Shown piece after piece: positions 23,579 to 33,006 of a DNA stretch of 64,000 nucleotides (the first letter of the stretch is position 1; every line of letters begins with the position of its first letter). The stretch is taken from NCBI GenBank assembly GCA_004557855.1, contig SFFJ01000004.1, positions 9,782 to 73,781 of the forward strand, read 5' to 3'. This DNA is from Oscillospiraceae bacterium. GTDB taxonomy: Bacteria > Bacillota > Clostridia > Oscillospirales > Ruminococcaceae. Both the position numbers and the translations under genes were made by a program. Below the pieces are notes generated by a model. It saw nothing but the letters and a program-made list of their open reading frames with translations. It ran no database searches and was not told the origin of the DNA.

Positions 23579-23841
23579 GAATCGGTATAAAGTACTGTGG
23601 GGGCTGCAACCCACGCTATGACCGGGTAGCTGCGGTAAAGGAGCTGCAGCGGCAGCACCCGGAATGGACCGTAGAGCCCGCCGGAGAGGGCGGGCAGGAA
23701 TACATCCTGGTGGTGTGCGGCTGTACCGCCGCCTGTGCAGGCCATGCACAGCTGAACGCCGCCCGACGCAAATTTGTGATTAACAGCAGGGAGCAGTTTG
23801 ATGCGGCCTGCGAAGCGATAAAAAAAGAAAACGAGGTGTAA
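23575..23841 (+). CDS. Small Cys-rich protein (CGGCNPRYDR motif)
   Basis: An 88-aa protein starting with GTG inside the stop codon of the NifU-like gene (GTGA overlap). It begins RIGIKYCGGCNPRYDRV and later has VVCGCTAACAGH. Five Cys and one His are grouped in two clusters, which looks like a metal or Fe-S site. The CGGCNPxYDR pattern recurs, from memory, in small uncharacterised proteins of anaerobes near CoA-enzyme genes, but no function is established. Position between the NifU-like protein and the CoA-transferase suggests an accessory or maturation role for the dehydratase. Confidence 0.8.
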   Translation: MRIGIKYCGGCNPRYDRVAAVKELQRQHPEWTVEPAGEGGQEYILVVCGCTAACAGHAQLNAARRKFVINSREQFDAACEAIKKENEV

Positions 23842-23844
23842 CAA

Positions 23845-25146
23845 ATGCAAGATTGGAGAACTCTGTATCAGCAGAAGCTGACCACCGCCGAGGAAGCGGT
23901 AAAGCATATCAAATCCGGCGACCGTGTGGTAGTGACCCATGCGACCGGCGAACCGATCCTGCTGACCGACGCCATGGTTGCGAACGCCGAGCAGTATGAG
24001 AATGTCGAGATCGTGCATATGGTGGCAATGGGCAAGGCGGAATACTGCCTGCCGGAGAACTCCAAGCACTTCCGCCACAATAGCCTGTTTTTGGGCGGCA
24101 GCACCCGTAAGGCCATCGAGGAGGGCCGGGGTGACTTTACCCCCGTATTCTTCAGCGAGATCCCCGAGCTGTTCCGCACCAACCTGCACCCCAATGTGGT
24201 GCTGCTGCATTTGAGCACCCCCGATGAGCACGGCTACTGCAGCTTTGGTGTTTCCTGCGACTACACCAAGCCCGCCGCCGAGTGCGCCGACCTGCTGATC
24301 GCACAGATCAACCCCAAGATGCCCCGCACCATGGGCGATAGCTTCATCCATGTCAGCAAGCTGGATTACATCGTGGAGCAGGAGACCGACCTCATCGAGC
24401 TGCCGCCTCCCCACATCGGCGAGGTAGAGCGTGCCATCGGCGAGAACATCGCCTCTTTGGTGAAGGACGGCGACTGCCTGCAGCTGGGCATCGGCGCCAT
24501 TCCCGATGCGGTGCTTTTGTTCCTCAAGGATAAGAAGGACCTCGGCATCCATTCCGAGATGTTCAGCGACGGCGTGGTAGAGCTGGTAGAGGCCGGCGTT
24601 ATCACCAATGCCAGAAAGAATATCCACAAGGGCAAGAGCGTGGCGACCTTCCTGATGGGCACCCGCCGCCTGTATGATTATGTCGATAACAACCCCGAAG
24701 TGGCCATGATGCCGGTGGACTATGTCAACGATCCCCGTGTCATCTGCCAGAACGATAACCTTGTTTCCATCAACTCCTGCGTGCAGGTAGACCTGATGGG
24801 CCAGGTGGTTTCCACCTGCGTCGGCCTGCGGCAGATCAGCGGCGTGGGCGGGCAGGTAGACTTTGTCCGCGGCGCCAATATGAGCCGGGGCGGCCGTACC
24901 ATTATGGCCATGCCCAGCACCGCCGCCAAGGGCACCATCTCCAAGATCGTTCCGCTTATCGATGAGGGCGCTGCCGTGACCACCAGCCGTTATGACGTCA
25001 ACTATGTCGTCACCGAATACGGTATTGCCCAGCTCAAGGGCAAGACCTTGAGAGAGCGCGCCAGAGAGCTCATCGCCATCGCGCACCCCGATTTCCGTGA
25101 GGAGCTCATCAAGGTGTACGAGGAGCGCTTCCACTGCAAGTTCTGA
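23845..25146 (+). CDS. abfT: 4-hydroxybutyrate CoA-transferase
   Basis: A 433-aa family I CoA-transferase (acetyl-CoA hydrolase/transferase type) that activates 4-hydroxybutyrate using acetyl-CoA or another acyl-CoA donor. Conserved blocks include KSGDRVVVTHATGEP, LQLGIGAIPDAVL, GIHSEMFSDGVVEL (with the catalytic Glu), SGVGGQVDFVRGA and SKIVPLIDEGAAVTTSR with VNYVVTEYGIAQLKGK. Similarity to the C. aminobutyricum AbfT sequence is strong throughout as I recall it. GAGGTG precedes the ATG, 3 nt after the preceding gene. It feeds the dehydratase encoded upstream. Confidence 0.94.
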   Translation: MQDWRTLYQQKLTTAEEAVKHIKSGDRVVVTHATGEPILLTDAMVANAEQYENVEIVHMVAMGKAEYCLPENSKHFRHNSLFLGGSTRKAIEEGRGDFTPVFFSEIPELFRTNLHPNVVLLHLSTPDEHGYCSFGVSCDYTKPAAECADLLIAQINPKMPRTMGDSFIHVSKLDYIVEQETDLIELPPPHIGEVERAIGENIASLVKDGDCLQLGIGAIPDAVLLFLKDKKDLGIHSEMFSDGVVELVEAGVITNARKNIHKGKSVATFLMGTRRLYDYVDNNPEVAMMPVDYVNDPRVICQNDNLVSINSCVQVDLMGQVVSTCVGLRQISGVGGQVDFVRGANMSRGGRTIMAMPSTAAKGTISKIVPLIDEGAAVTTSRYDVNYVVTEYGIAQLKGKTLRERARELIAIAHPDFREELIKVYEERFHCKF

Positions 25147-25186
25147 TTTTCCCTCTATTTTGCTTCTAATTCTTCATACCCCCATA

Positions 25187-25223
25187 GAGAAGAGGACAAT
25201 GCCAGCCCCATTGTCCTCTTCTT
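25187..25223 (+). terminator. Terminator or processing hairpin after the CoA-transferase gene
   Basis: GAAGAGGACAAT (25189-25200) pairs with ATTGTCCTCTTC (25210-25221), a perfect 12-bp stem followed by TTCC. A weak U-tract implies partial read-through to the permease gene. Confidence 0.75.
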
Positions 25224-25304
25224 CCTACAAAGGAGAAAATGGGAAAAAGCCCCCCTGCGGGGCCGGGGGCACAGGCCCCGAATAAAAAGAGGAGGACATG
25301 TTCC

Positions 25305-26606
25305 ATGAATGAAGTCTGGTTAAGCGGCATCGGCATCCTGCTGGCGCTGGCCGGGATGACGCTGCTCATCTTCCGCCGGGTATCGCCCATCATCGTAGGG
25401 CCGCTGGCGGCGCTGCTGGTGACGCTGTTAAGCCGTCTGCCGGTGCTGGAAACGGTGACCGGCACCTATGTACAGGGCGTCGGCTCGTTCTTCGTTTCCT
25501 ATTTTATGATCTTTTTGCTGGGCAACCTGCTGGGCAGTCTGTATCAGATCAGCGGGGCGGCGGCGAAGATCGGCGAAACGGTGGTGCGGCGGTTCGGCGC
25601 CAAAAACTGCATGACGGCCTGCCTTATCTCGGCGGCGCTGTTAAGCTACGGCGGCATCAACAGCTTTGTTATCATTTTTGCCATCTATCCCATCGCACTC
25701 AAGCTCTTTGAGGAGGCCGACCTGCCCACCTACCTGCTGCCGGGCATCGTCTGCGGCGGTATGTGGACCTTTGCCATGACCGGCCCCTTCTCTCCGCAGA
25801 TCTGCAACATCGTTTCGATGCAGAGCCTGGGGACCCCTTCCTATGCGGGTCTTGTGCCGGGTCTGGCGGCTTCCGTCTTGATGGCGGTGCTGATCGTGTG
25901 GTACATGAACAGCCAGGCCAAAAAGGCAAAGCTGCGGGGAGAGCATTTTACCCCGCCCGAGGGCGGTGTGCGCCGGCATGAGGGCAAGTCCCCCGGCGCT
26001 GCGGTCAGCTTTATCCCGCTGGCGGCGGTCATCCTTCTCTTTAATGTGACCGAGATCGGCATTGTGGCCTGCCTGCTCATCGGTATCGTCCTTTCGCTGG
26101 TGCTGTTCTATCGCAGCATCCCGTGGAAGGAGCTGCTGCCGGCAGTCAATCAGGCGGCGACCACCTCGGTGACGGTCATCATCAATACCGCGACCATCGT
26201 GGGCTTCGGCGCCGTAGCCAAGATTACCCCGTTCTATGTGTGGGCGGTGGATCTTCTGGAGCAATCGACCGCCAACCCCTATGTGGTGGCCGCCGTGGGC
26301 AGCAATCTCTTTGCCTGCATCCTCGGCTCGTCCTCCGGCGGTTTGACGCTGATGTATACCTCGCTCAAGGATGTGTTCCTTGCCTATGCGGCGCAGGGCT
26401 TCAACCTGGAATTCATCCACCGGCTGTGCTCGCTCGGCTCCGGCGGCCTCGATTCGATGCCGTGGAACGGCTCCATTGTGTCGGTGTTCGGCATCTGCCA
26501 CACCACCCACAAGGCCAGCTATAAGTATAACTTTGTAACCTGTGCGGTGATCCCGGTGCTGTGCACCTTCCTCATCGCTTTGCCCATCTGTATCTGGCTG
26601 GGCTGA
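25305..26606 (+). CDS. GntP-family-like anion permease
   Basis: A 433-aa polytopic protein with about 12 helices. GPLAALLVTLLSRLP, SYFMIFLLGNLLGSLYQISGAAAKI, LLSYGGINSFVIIFAIYPIAL, GSSSGGLTLMY and DSMPWNGSIVSVFGICHTTHKASY match the GntP/H+ symporter layout (gluconate, lactone or hydroxy-acid importers). Placement before crotonase and CoA-transferase genes suggests a short hydroxy- or keto-acid substrate. AGGAGG lies 9 nt before the ATG at 25305. An in-frame ATG at 25239 also has AAAGGAG, but would add a hydrophilic stretch encoded by hairpin DNA. Confidence 0.82.
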   Translation: MNEVWLSGIGILLALAGMTLLIFRRVSPIIVGPLAALLVTLLSRLPVLETVTGTYVQGVGSFFVSYFMIFLLGNLLGSLYQISGAAAKIGETVVRRFGAKNCMTACLISAALLSYGGINSFVIIFAIYPIALKLFEEADLPTYLLPGIVCGGMWTFAMTGPFSPQICNIVSMQSLGTPSYAGLVPGLAASVLMAVLIVWYMNSQAKKAKLRGEHFTPPEGGVRRHEGKSPGAAVSFIPLAAVILLFNVTEIGIVACLLIGIVLSLVLFYRSIPWKELLPAVNQAATTSVTVIINTATIVGFGAVAKITPFYVWAVDLLEQSTANPYVVAAVGSNLFACILGSSSGGLTLMYTSLKDVFLAYAAQGFNLEFIHRLCSLGSGGLDSMPWNGSIVSVFGICHTTHKASYKYNFVTCAVIPVLCTFLIALPICIWLG

Positions 26607-26628
26607 ATATAACCCAAGGAGTTAGACC

Positions 26629-27399
<771 letters not shown>

Positions 27400-27412
27400 G
27401 AGGAGTGGCACC

Positions 27413-28960
27413 ATGGCAAGGCAGATTACCGCTGCCGAGGCCGCAGCCCTGATCGGGGACGGCAAAACCGTAGCGGTGGATGGATTTATCGGCTTTTCGC
27501 TGGCGGATGATATCCTGTGCGAGCTGGAGGAGCGCTTCCTGCGGGAGGGCCACCCCCGTGACCTGCGGCTGGTGAATGTTGCGGGTCTGGGCGGGGACGG
27601 CGTGCGCCGGGGCATCAATCATTTTGCACACCGGGGGATGGTTTCCCGGCTGTTTTGCAGCAATTTAAGTTTAGCGAATTCCATTTACCCCAATGTCAGC
27701 CGGGGGGATTTTGCACTGTTTATGGCCCCGCAGGGGGTCATGTCCCACATGATGCGCGCCATCGCCGGAAAAAAGGCGGGTGTTGTGACCGAGGTGGGGC
27801 TGGGGACCTTTGTGGACCCGCGGCGGGACGGCTGCCGGATGAACCGCAAGGCGTGGGACAGCGGCGAGGAGGTAGTGCAGCTGGTGCGCCTGGGCGGCAG
27901 GGAGCAGCTGTTCTTCCCGTCCTTCGGGCTGGATGTCTGTATCATCAAGGGCAGCACCGCCGATGAAAACGGAAATATCAGCATGGAAAACGAGGCGTTT
28001 TTGCTGGAGCAGTACGATATGGCCGCCGCCACCCACAACAGCGGCGGGCTGGTGCTGGTGCAGGTGGACCGGATGGTCCCCGCGCAAACCATGAACGCCA
28101 AGGATGTGGTGGTGCCGGGCTGCCTGGTGGACTATGTCATCGTCGGGCGGGAGGAAAATTCCCGGCAGCAGTTTGTCACCGAGGAACGCTGGGTGGAGGC
28201 CTTCACCGGGCGGGTGCGGATGCCGCTGGAGCAGCTCCCGCCGGTCCCGCTAAATATTAAAAAGGTGATGGCACGGCGGGCCGCCGCCGAGATAAAGGAC
28301 GGGAATTTCGTCAATTTCGGCATCGGGGTGCCCACCCTGATCACCAGCGTTTTGGCCGAAGAAAAACGGCTGGAGCGGGTGGTCTTGAGCATCGAGTCCG
28401 GGACGATCGGCGGGGCGCCGCAAAGCGGCCTTTTGACCGGCGCCGCCTACAATGCCGATGCGATGGTCAAGCAGCCGGATATTTTTGACCTGTATGACGG
28501 CGGCGGCATCGATGTGGCCTGCCTCGGCGGGGCGGAATTCGACCGGCTGGGCAATGTCAACGTCAGCCGCTTCGGGGAGAAGATCCCCGGGCCGGGCGGG
28601 TTCATCAATATTTCGCAGGGCGCCAAAAAGGTCTGCTTTATGGGTAGCTTTACCGCTGGAAAAAGCGATATCCGGGTGCAGAACGGCCGGCTTTGCATCG
28701 TGAAGGACGGCGAGGTGTGCAAGTTCCTGCGGGAGGTGGGGCATATCACCTTCTCCGGCGAATATGCGAACCGAAAGGGCGGGCAGGAGGTCTATTATAT
28801 CACCGAGCGTGCGGTGTTCCGCCTGACGCCCGACGGCCTTTTGCTCATCGAGATCGCCCCCGGCGCGGAGCTAAAGCGGGATATTCTGGATCGAATGGAG
28901 TTTGAGCCGATGATCGCCCCCGACCTGCGGGAAATGGATGCGGCGCTTTTTGCCGAGTGA
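27413..28960 (+). CDS. Acyl-CoA:acetate CoA-transferase (propionate CoA-transferase/YdiF type)
   Basis: A 515-aa family I CoA-transferase with fused alpha and beta domains. The alpha half has AVDGFIGFSLADDILCELEERF, near the usual GG-x-CG loop position. The beta half has NFVNFGIGVPTLI and the active-site segment VLSIESGTIGG, whose Glu forms the CoA thioester, plus GGIDVACLGGAEFD. Members move CoA between acetate, propionate, butyrate, 3-hydroxybutyrate or acetoacetate. Next to a crotonase it may release the 3-hydroxy or short-chain acid product while recovering acetyl-CoA. GAGGAG precedes the ATG at 27413. Confidence 0.9.
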   Translation: MARQITAAEAAALIGDGKTVAVDGFIGFSLADDILCELEERFLREGHPRDLRLVNVAGLGGDGVRRGINHFAHRGMVSRLFCSNLSLANSIYPNVSRGDFALFMAPQGVMSHMMRAIAGKKAGVVTEVGLGTFVDPRRDGCRMNRKAWDSGEEVVQLVRLGGREQLFFPSFGLDVCIIKGSTADENGNISMENEAFLLEQYDMAAATHNSGGLVLVQVDRMVPAQTMNAKDVVVPGCLVDYVIVGREENSRQQFVTEERWVEAFTGRVRMPLEQLPPVPLNIKKVMARRAAAEIKDGNFVNFGIGVPTLITSVLAEEKRLERVVLSIESGTIGGAPQSGLLTGAAYNADAMVKQPDIFDLYDGGGIDVACLGGAEFDRLGNVNVSRFGEKIPGPGGFINISQGAKKVCFMGSFTAGKSDIRVQNGRLCIVKDGEVCKFLREVGHITFSGEYANRKGGQEVYYITERAVFRLTPDGLLLIEIAPGAELKRDILDRMEFEPMIAPDLREMDAALFAE

Positions 28961-28968
28961 GGTGAACC

Positions 28969-29799
28969 ATGCAGTTTAAGACGGTTTGGGCAGTGTATTA
29001 CAGCGGCAGCGGCAGCACACGGCGGCTGCTGCGCGGCATGGCCGAGGCCGCCGGAGAGGCGCTGATGCTGCCGGTGCGGGAGCTGGATTATTCCCGGCCG
29101 GAGGCGCGCGAAAAAAGCTACTGCTTTACCGAAACGGATCTGGTCTTTTGGGGGAGCCCGACCTATGCGGGACGGCTGCCCAATGTGCTGCTGCCCTTCC
29201 TCCGGGGGAATTTTGCCGGGGGCGGGGCGGCGGCGGTGGCGGTGGTGCTGTACGGCAACCGCAGCTACGATGACGCCCTGAAGGAGCTGTGCGAGGTGCT
29301 GACCGGGAACGGGTTCCTTGCTGCGGCGGGGGCGGCCGTAACGGCGGAGCACGCCTTTGCCCCGGTGCTGGCGCATGGCCGTCCCAATGCCGAGGACCGT
29401 GCGGCTGCGGCGGAATTTGCCCGCAAAACGGCGCTGACGCTGCGGGGGAGGGAACACCCCATCCCCGTTACTGTGCCCGGCCGGGAGCCCATCGGGGCGT
29501 ACTATACCCCGCTGGGGCTCGATGGCGAGCCGGCACGCTTTTTGAAGGCCAAGCCCAAAACCGACCCCGAGCAATGCACCCGCTGCGGGCTTTGTGCGGC
29601 GGTCTGCCCCATGGGCTCCATCCCGCGGGAGGAGCCGACCGAGTGTACCGGCATCTGCATCAAATGTCAGGGCTGCATCCGGGAATGTCCGGCAGGCGCC
29701 AAATATTTTGATGATGAGGCGTTTCTTTCCCACCGGGCCATGCTGGAGCAGAACTACATAAGAAGGCGGGAGAACGAATTCTACCCGCCGGTGGAATAA
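28969..29799 (+). CDS. EFR1-type flavodoxin-ferredoxin fusion
   Basis: A 276-aa redox protein. The N-terminal flavodoxin-like domain (about residues 1-160) has VYYSGSGSTRRLL as FMN phosphate loop and FWGSPTYAGRLPN. The C-terminal half has two [4Fe-4S] motifs, CTRCGLCAAVCP and CIKCQGCIRECP. This fusion is common in clostridia and moves low-potential electrons; its partner is generally unknown. As last gene of the 4-hydroxybutyrate cluster, 8 nt after the CoA-transferase, it could reactivate the radical dehydratase or link to ferredoxin pools. GAGGTG precedes the ATG. Confidence 0.9.
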   Translation: MQFKTVWAVYYSGSGSTRRLLRGMAEAAGEALMLPVRELDYSRPEAREKSYCFTETDLVFWGSPTYAGRLPNVLLPFLRGNFAGGGAAAVAVVLYGNRSYDDALKELCEVLTGNGFLAAAGAAVTAEHAFAPVLAHGRPNAEDRAAAAEFARKTALTLRGREHPIPVTVPGREPIGAYYTPLGLDGEPARFLKAKPKTDPEQCTRCGLCAAVCPMGSIPREEPTECTGICIKCQGCIRECPAGAKYFDDEAFLSHRAMLEQNYIRRRENEFYPPVE

Positions 29800-29804
29800 A
29801 AAGA

Positions 29805-29836
29805 CCCCCTGTCAGCGGTGACAGGGGGATTTTTTC
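29805..29836. terminator. Strong terminator between convergent units
   Basis: CCCCCTGTCA-GCGG-TGACAGGGGG followed by ATTTTTT on plus, just after the EFR1 stop, and facing the end of the response regulator gene on minus. Confidence 0.93.
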
Positions 29837-29838
29837 GG

Positions 29839-30570
29839 TCATTCGGCGTCGGGGGCATCGGGGGCGTCGCCCTCGGCCAGCCGGTAGCCTACGCCCACCT
29901 CGGTGAAAAGGTAGCGGGGCTCCTCGGGGTTGGGCTCCAGCTTGCGGCGGAGGTTTGCCATATGCACCCGCAGCAGCTTGTTATCCCGGGGATTGGCGGC
30001 GGGGCCCCACAGCTCCCGCAGCATCTGCTGGTAGGTAAGCACCCGCCCGGGGTGCCGTCCCAGCAGCGCCAGGATCTTGAACTCGCTGGGGGTAAGGCCG
30101 GCATCCTGCCCGGCCAGGTACGCCCGGTGCTTATTATAATCGATGACCAGCTCCCCGACGATATAGCGCCCCTCCTGCATTTCCTCGCCGCCGCAGGCCC
30201 GGCGGGTGTGGCGCAGCGCCGTGCGGATGCGTGCCAGCAATTCCACCGTGCCGAACGGCTTGGTGAGGTAATCATCGGCGCCGAGATCCAGCGCCTCGGC
30301 CTTGTCATTCTCGGCGATGCGGGCGGAAATGACGATGATGGGCACGCTGCTCCAGCGGCGGATGCCTTCGATGATGCCGACCCCGTCCATATCCGGCAGA
30401 CCGAGATCCAGCAGGATGCAGTCGGGACAATGGGAGGAAATGAGCGCCAGTGCGCCACGGCCATCTCCCGCGGTGACGATATCATACCCGGCAGCGGTAA
30501 GGGTGCTTTTCAGGTAGCGGCGGATGCCGGCATCATCCTCAACGATCAGGATCTTATCACAATGCTTCAT
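29839..30570 (-). CDS. kdpE: KdpE-like response regulator (OmpR family)
   Basis: A 243-aa protein. The receiver domain has ILIVEDDAGIRRYL, the phospho-acceptor in CILLDLGLPDMDG and the conserved Lys in DYLTKPFGTVELLARI. The C-terminal winged helix (LTPSEFKILALLGRHPGRVLTYQQMLRELWG, then LLRVHMANLRRKLEPNP) is of the OmpR type, and the combination is closest to KdpE. The ATG at 30570 follows GAGGAGG; a longer open frame lacks support. Its gene overlaps the upstream sensor gene by 14 nt. No kdpFABC potassium pump genes lie in the window. Confidence 0.9.
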   Translation of the reverse strand: MKHCDKILIVEDDAGIRRYLKSTLTAAGYDIVTAGDGRGALALISSHCPDCILLDLGLPDMDGVGIIEGIRRWSSVPIIVISARIAENDKAEALDLGADDYLTKPFGTVELLARIRTALRHTRRACGGEEMQEGRYIVGELVIDYNKHRAYLAGQDAGLTPSEFKILALLGRHPGRVLTYQQMLRELWGPAANPRDNKLLRVHMANLRRKLEPNPEEPRYLFTEVGVGYRLAEGDAPDAPDAE

Positions 30571-31636
30571 AGGGGGCCTCCTCGGTGTCATTCCCGGCGG
30601 GCAGCCACAGCGTGACCTGCGCGCCTCCCTCGGGTCGGTTTTCGGCGGTCATGCGGCCGCCGTGTGCTTTTATGATGGCGCTGCAAAGGGTGAGCCCCAG
30701 TCCCAGTCCCCGCCGGCCATCGGCGCAGGAACGGGCAAGCGGCAGGGCGCTGCCCCCCGTAAGGCTCTCGGGCAGCTCCGGCGGGAAGCCGCAGCCGTCA
30801 TCCAAAACGGTGATTTGTACCATCTTTTCCTGCCGTGCGATGGACACCCGGATGCGGGTGGCGCCGGCGGCGTGGTTGACGGCGTTTTCCAAAAGATTGA
30901 GCACCACCTGCTCCATCAGGGTGGCGTCCATGGGGGCGGTGATGATCTCCTGCGGGCGCTCCACCGTGACCGGCAGGGAGGCCGAGCTGCGGCGCAGCTT
31001 CATCACGGCGCCGTCCACGATCTCCTCCACCACCTCATCGGTGAGGCGCAGCGCCACCTGCCCGCCCGCCATCCGGGTGATGGAAAGCATGTTTTCGGTG
31101 ATGCGGGTCAGCCACCGGGTCTCCTGCCGGATCTGCTCCAGCAGGGTGCGGCGCTCCGCTTCGGTCAGGTCGGGCTGCTCCAGCAGCAGGCTGCCCGCCC
31201 CCTCGATGGAGGCCAGCGGGGTGCGCAGATCGTGCGAAAGCGCCCGCAAAAGGTCGGCCCGCAGCTTTTCGCTTTCCACCTCATACCGCAGGCGCTCGGT
31301 CTGCTTCAGGCGGGTGGTAAGGGTGCTGATGACCACCGAGACCACCAGCATCACCATAAAGGTAAGCGGGTAGCCGGAGATGCTCATATCGAAGCTCCAG
31401 AAGGGGTAGGCGAACATATAGTTGACGCAGAACACCCCGATCACCGAAGCAACGACGCCCCACACGTAGCCGGTGGTCACCAGGGCGACGATGGCCACCG
31501 CCAGTACGAAGATCAGCACCGCAAAGGGGTTGTTGTCATCGTGCACGCGGGAAAGCACGCTGCACACCGCCACCGCCCCGCCCAGCAGCAGCAGGGTACA
31601 CAGGGCATCATGCAGGAGGGTTTTTCTCTTTTCCAT
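30557..31636 (-). CDS. KdpD-like sensor kinase lacking the N-terminal KdpD/USP domains
   Basis: A 359-aa membrane histidine kinase. Residues about 10-105 hold four helices in the DUF4118 pattern seen in KdpD (PFAVLIFVLAVAIVALVTTGY...). The HisKA motif is LLRALSHDLRTPLASIEGA, the N-box LLENAVNHA and the G-boxes DDGCGFPPE and GLGLGLTLC. Full KdpD proteins are about 900 aa with an N-terminal KdpD plus USP region that is missing here. AGGTGA precedes the ATG at 31636. It overlaps the response regulator gene, so the two act as a pair. Confidence 0.9.
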   Translation of the reverse strand: MEKRKTLLHDALCTLLLLGGAVAVCSVLSRVHDDNNPFAVLIFVLAVAIVALVTTGYVWGVVASVIGVFCVNYMFAYPFWSFDMSISGYPLTFMVMLVVSVVISTLTTRLKQTERLRYEVESEKLRADLLRALSHDLRTPLASIEGAGSLLLEQPDLTEAERRTLLEQIRQETRWLTRITENMLSITRMAGGQVALRLTDEVVEEIVDGAVMKLRRSSASLPVTVERPQEIITAPMDATLMEQVVLNLLENAVNHAAGATRIRVSIARQEKMVQITVLDDGCGFPPELPESLTGGSALPLARSCADGRRGLGLGLTLCSAIIKAHGGRMTAENRPEGGAQVTLWLPAGNDTEEAPYEAL

Positions 31637-31820
31637 GGGGGTCACCTCGGTCGGAATGAACTTTCACCTTATTATATCATGCTTCCCGCAGGGCGGCCAA
31701 ATAAATATTCCGCCAAGACTTTGCCCGTAAAGGTTTTCTTCCGGAAAATTAGCGGCGAACGGCGATATAATGGAGGCAAAGAAAGACCCCGAGAGGTTTG
31801 CGACAGGAGGAACTATCATT

Positions 31821-31967
31821 ATGCGTACCAAAGAGTATCTGGAAGCTCGTAAGGAAATCATCAACTGCATCGTTTTAAGCCCCATCTGCCTTTTTGTCCC
31901 GCTGATCATCATCTTCACCGAGTGGCTGCCCATCATGCGCGCCGAAAGAAATAAGGTCGCTGCGTAA
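31821..31967 (+). CDS. 48-aa single-pass membrane protein
   Basis: Sequence pattern: MRTKEYLEARKEI, then a hydrophobic stretch IVLSPICLFVPLIIIFTEWL and a basic end. CAGGAGGAAC lies about 10 nt before the ATG, and TATAAT occurs at 31766-31771. It is divergent from the KdpD-like gene. Small single-pass proteins beside sensor kinases can act on the kinase or a transporter, but nothing here shows that. Not recognised. Confidence 0.62.
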   Translation: MRTKEYLEARKEIINCIVLSPICLFVPLIIIFTEWLPIMRAERNKVAA

Positions 31968-32003
31968 AAAAGGCCCGCCTTTGCAGTAAAAATGTTTCAT
32001 GAA

Positions 32004-32032
32004 ACAAAATTCCCCGCCGAAAAGCGGGGAAT
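32004..32032 (-). terminator. Terminator of the alpha/beta hydrolase gene
   Basis: On the minus strand ATTCCCCGC pairs with GCGGGGAAT around a 6-nt loop, followed by TTTTG. A second small palindrome GTTTCATGAAAC lies at 31994-32005. Confidence 0.78.
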
Positions 32033-32047
32033 GTTTGCGTTATGGGG

Positions 32048-32977
32048 TCATTTGGGCATATGGGCATCCAGATAGTCGATGATATCGTGGAAAAGCTGCT
32101 CCTTCAGCGGCTCGTTGTGCACCTCGTGGCGGGCGCCCCGGTACAGGGTGATGGTCACATCCCGCAGCCCCTGCGCCTTCAGGCCCTCGTACACCTCGGT
32201 GACGCCCTTGCCGTTATTGCCTACGGCGTCCTCATCCCCGGCAAAGAGCCAGACGGGCAGCTCCTTCGGGATGGCGGCGTACCAGTCGGGACGGTTGCAG
32301 CGGTCCACCAGCTGCAGCAGCTCGCCGTAGCCGCTGTTGGAGAAGATAAAGCTGCACCACGGGTCGGCCATATATTTGCGGCAGACCTCCTCATCGTGGC
32401 AGATCCAGTCCACCATCGTCTTTTGCTCGGTCTTTTTATTGTAGTTGCCGGTGGTCAGCGCATACAGCAGCTTGCTGTGGCCCTTTTTGCCGCCGAACAG
32501 CGAAACAAGGGCGACGATCGCCTTGCCGGGGCCTGCGGCGGGGTTTTTGCCGGCGGTTCCGCTGATGAGCAGCGCCTGCAGGTTCCTGCCGTAGCGGGCC
32601 GCATACAGCCGTGCCACAAAGGAGCCCATGCTGTGCCCCAGCAGGAAGTAGGGCAGGCCGGGGAACTGTGCGCTGATGGTTCTTCTTTCGATCTCCTGAT
32701 CCTCGACGAGGTAGTTCCAGGCGCCCTTTTCGCCGAAGAAGCCCAGGTCCTCCTTGTTCATTTCGGCGGTGGAGCCGTGACCCAGGTGGTCGATGCCGCA
32801 GACGGCATAGCCGGCGTCGGTCAGGTACTGCGCCATCTCCTCGTACCGCATGATGTACTCACACATTCCGTGGCAGATCTGCACCACGGCGCGGGGCTCA
32901 CCCTCCGGCAGGAACAAAAACCCGGAGAGCCTGCTTTTTCCGTCGCTGGAATTCAGGGTAAACGTTTTCTTTTCCAT
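32048..32977 (-). CDS. Alpha/beta hydrolase, lysophospholipase/monoacylglycerol lipase-like
   Basis: A 309-aa serine hydrolase with the nucleophile elbow GHSMG (LLGHSMGSFVARLYAARY, near residue 108), the early HGM and DHLGHG motifs typical of the PldB/monoglyceride-lipase group, and the late Asp/His region FAGDEDAVGNNGKGV and RGARHEVHNE. Likely substrates are lysophospholipids or monoacylglycerols. There is no signal peptide, so it acts in the cytoplasm. GGGAGG precedes the ATG at 32977. Monocistronic with its own terminator. Confidence 0.9.
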   Translation of the reverse strand: MEKKTFTLNSSDGKSRLSGFLFLPEGEPRAVVQICHGMCEYIMRYEEMAQYLTDAGYAVCGIDHLGHGSTAEMNKEDLGFFGEKGAWNYLVEDQEIERRTISAQFPGLPYFLLGHSMGSFVARLYAARYGRNLQALLISGTAGKNPAAGPGKAIVALVSLFGGKKGHSKLLYALTTGNYNKKTEQKTMVDWICHDEEVCRKYMADPWCSFIFSNSGYGELLQLVDRCNRPDWYAAIPKELPVWLFAGDEDAVGNNGKGVTEVYEGLKAQGLRDVTITLYRGARHEVHNEPLKEQLFHDIIDYLDAHMPK

Positions 32978-33006
32978 TGGGTCCTCCCTCAATTTTTTAT
33001 TGCGCG

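Noticed and set aside
21632..25134. Long minus-strand ORFs opposite the dehydratase and CoA-transferase genes
   Set aside because: They are shadows of highly biased coding DNA; the plus-strand products have intact catalytic residues.
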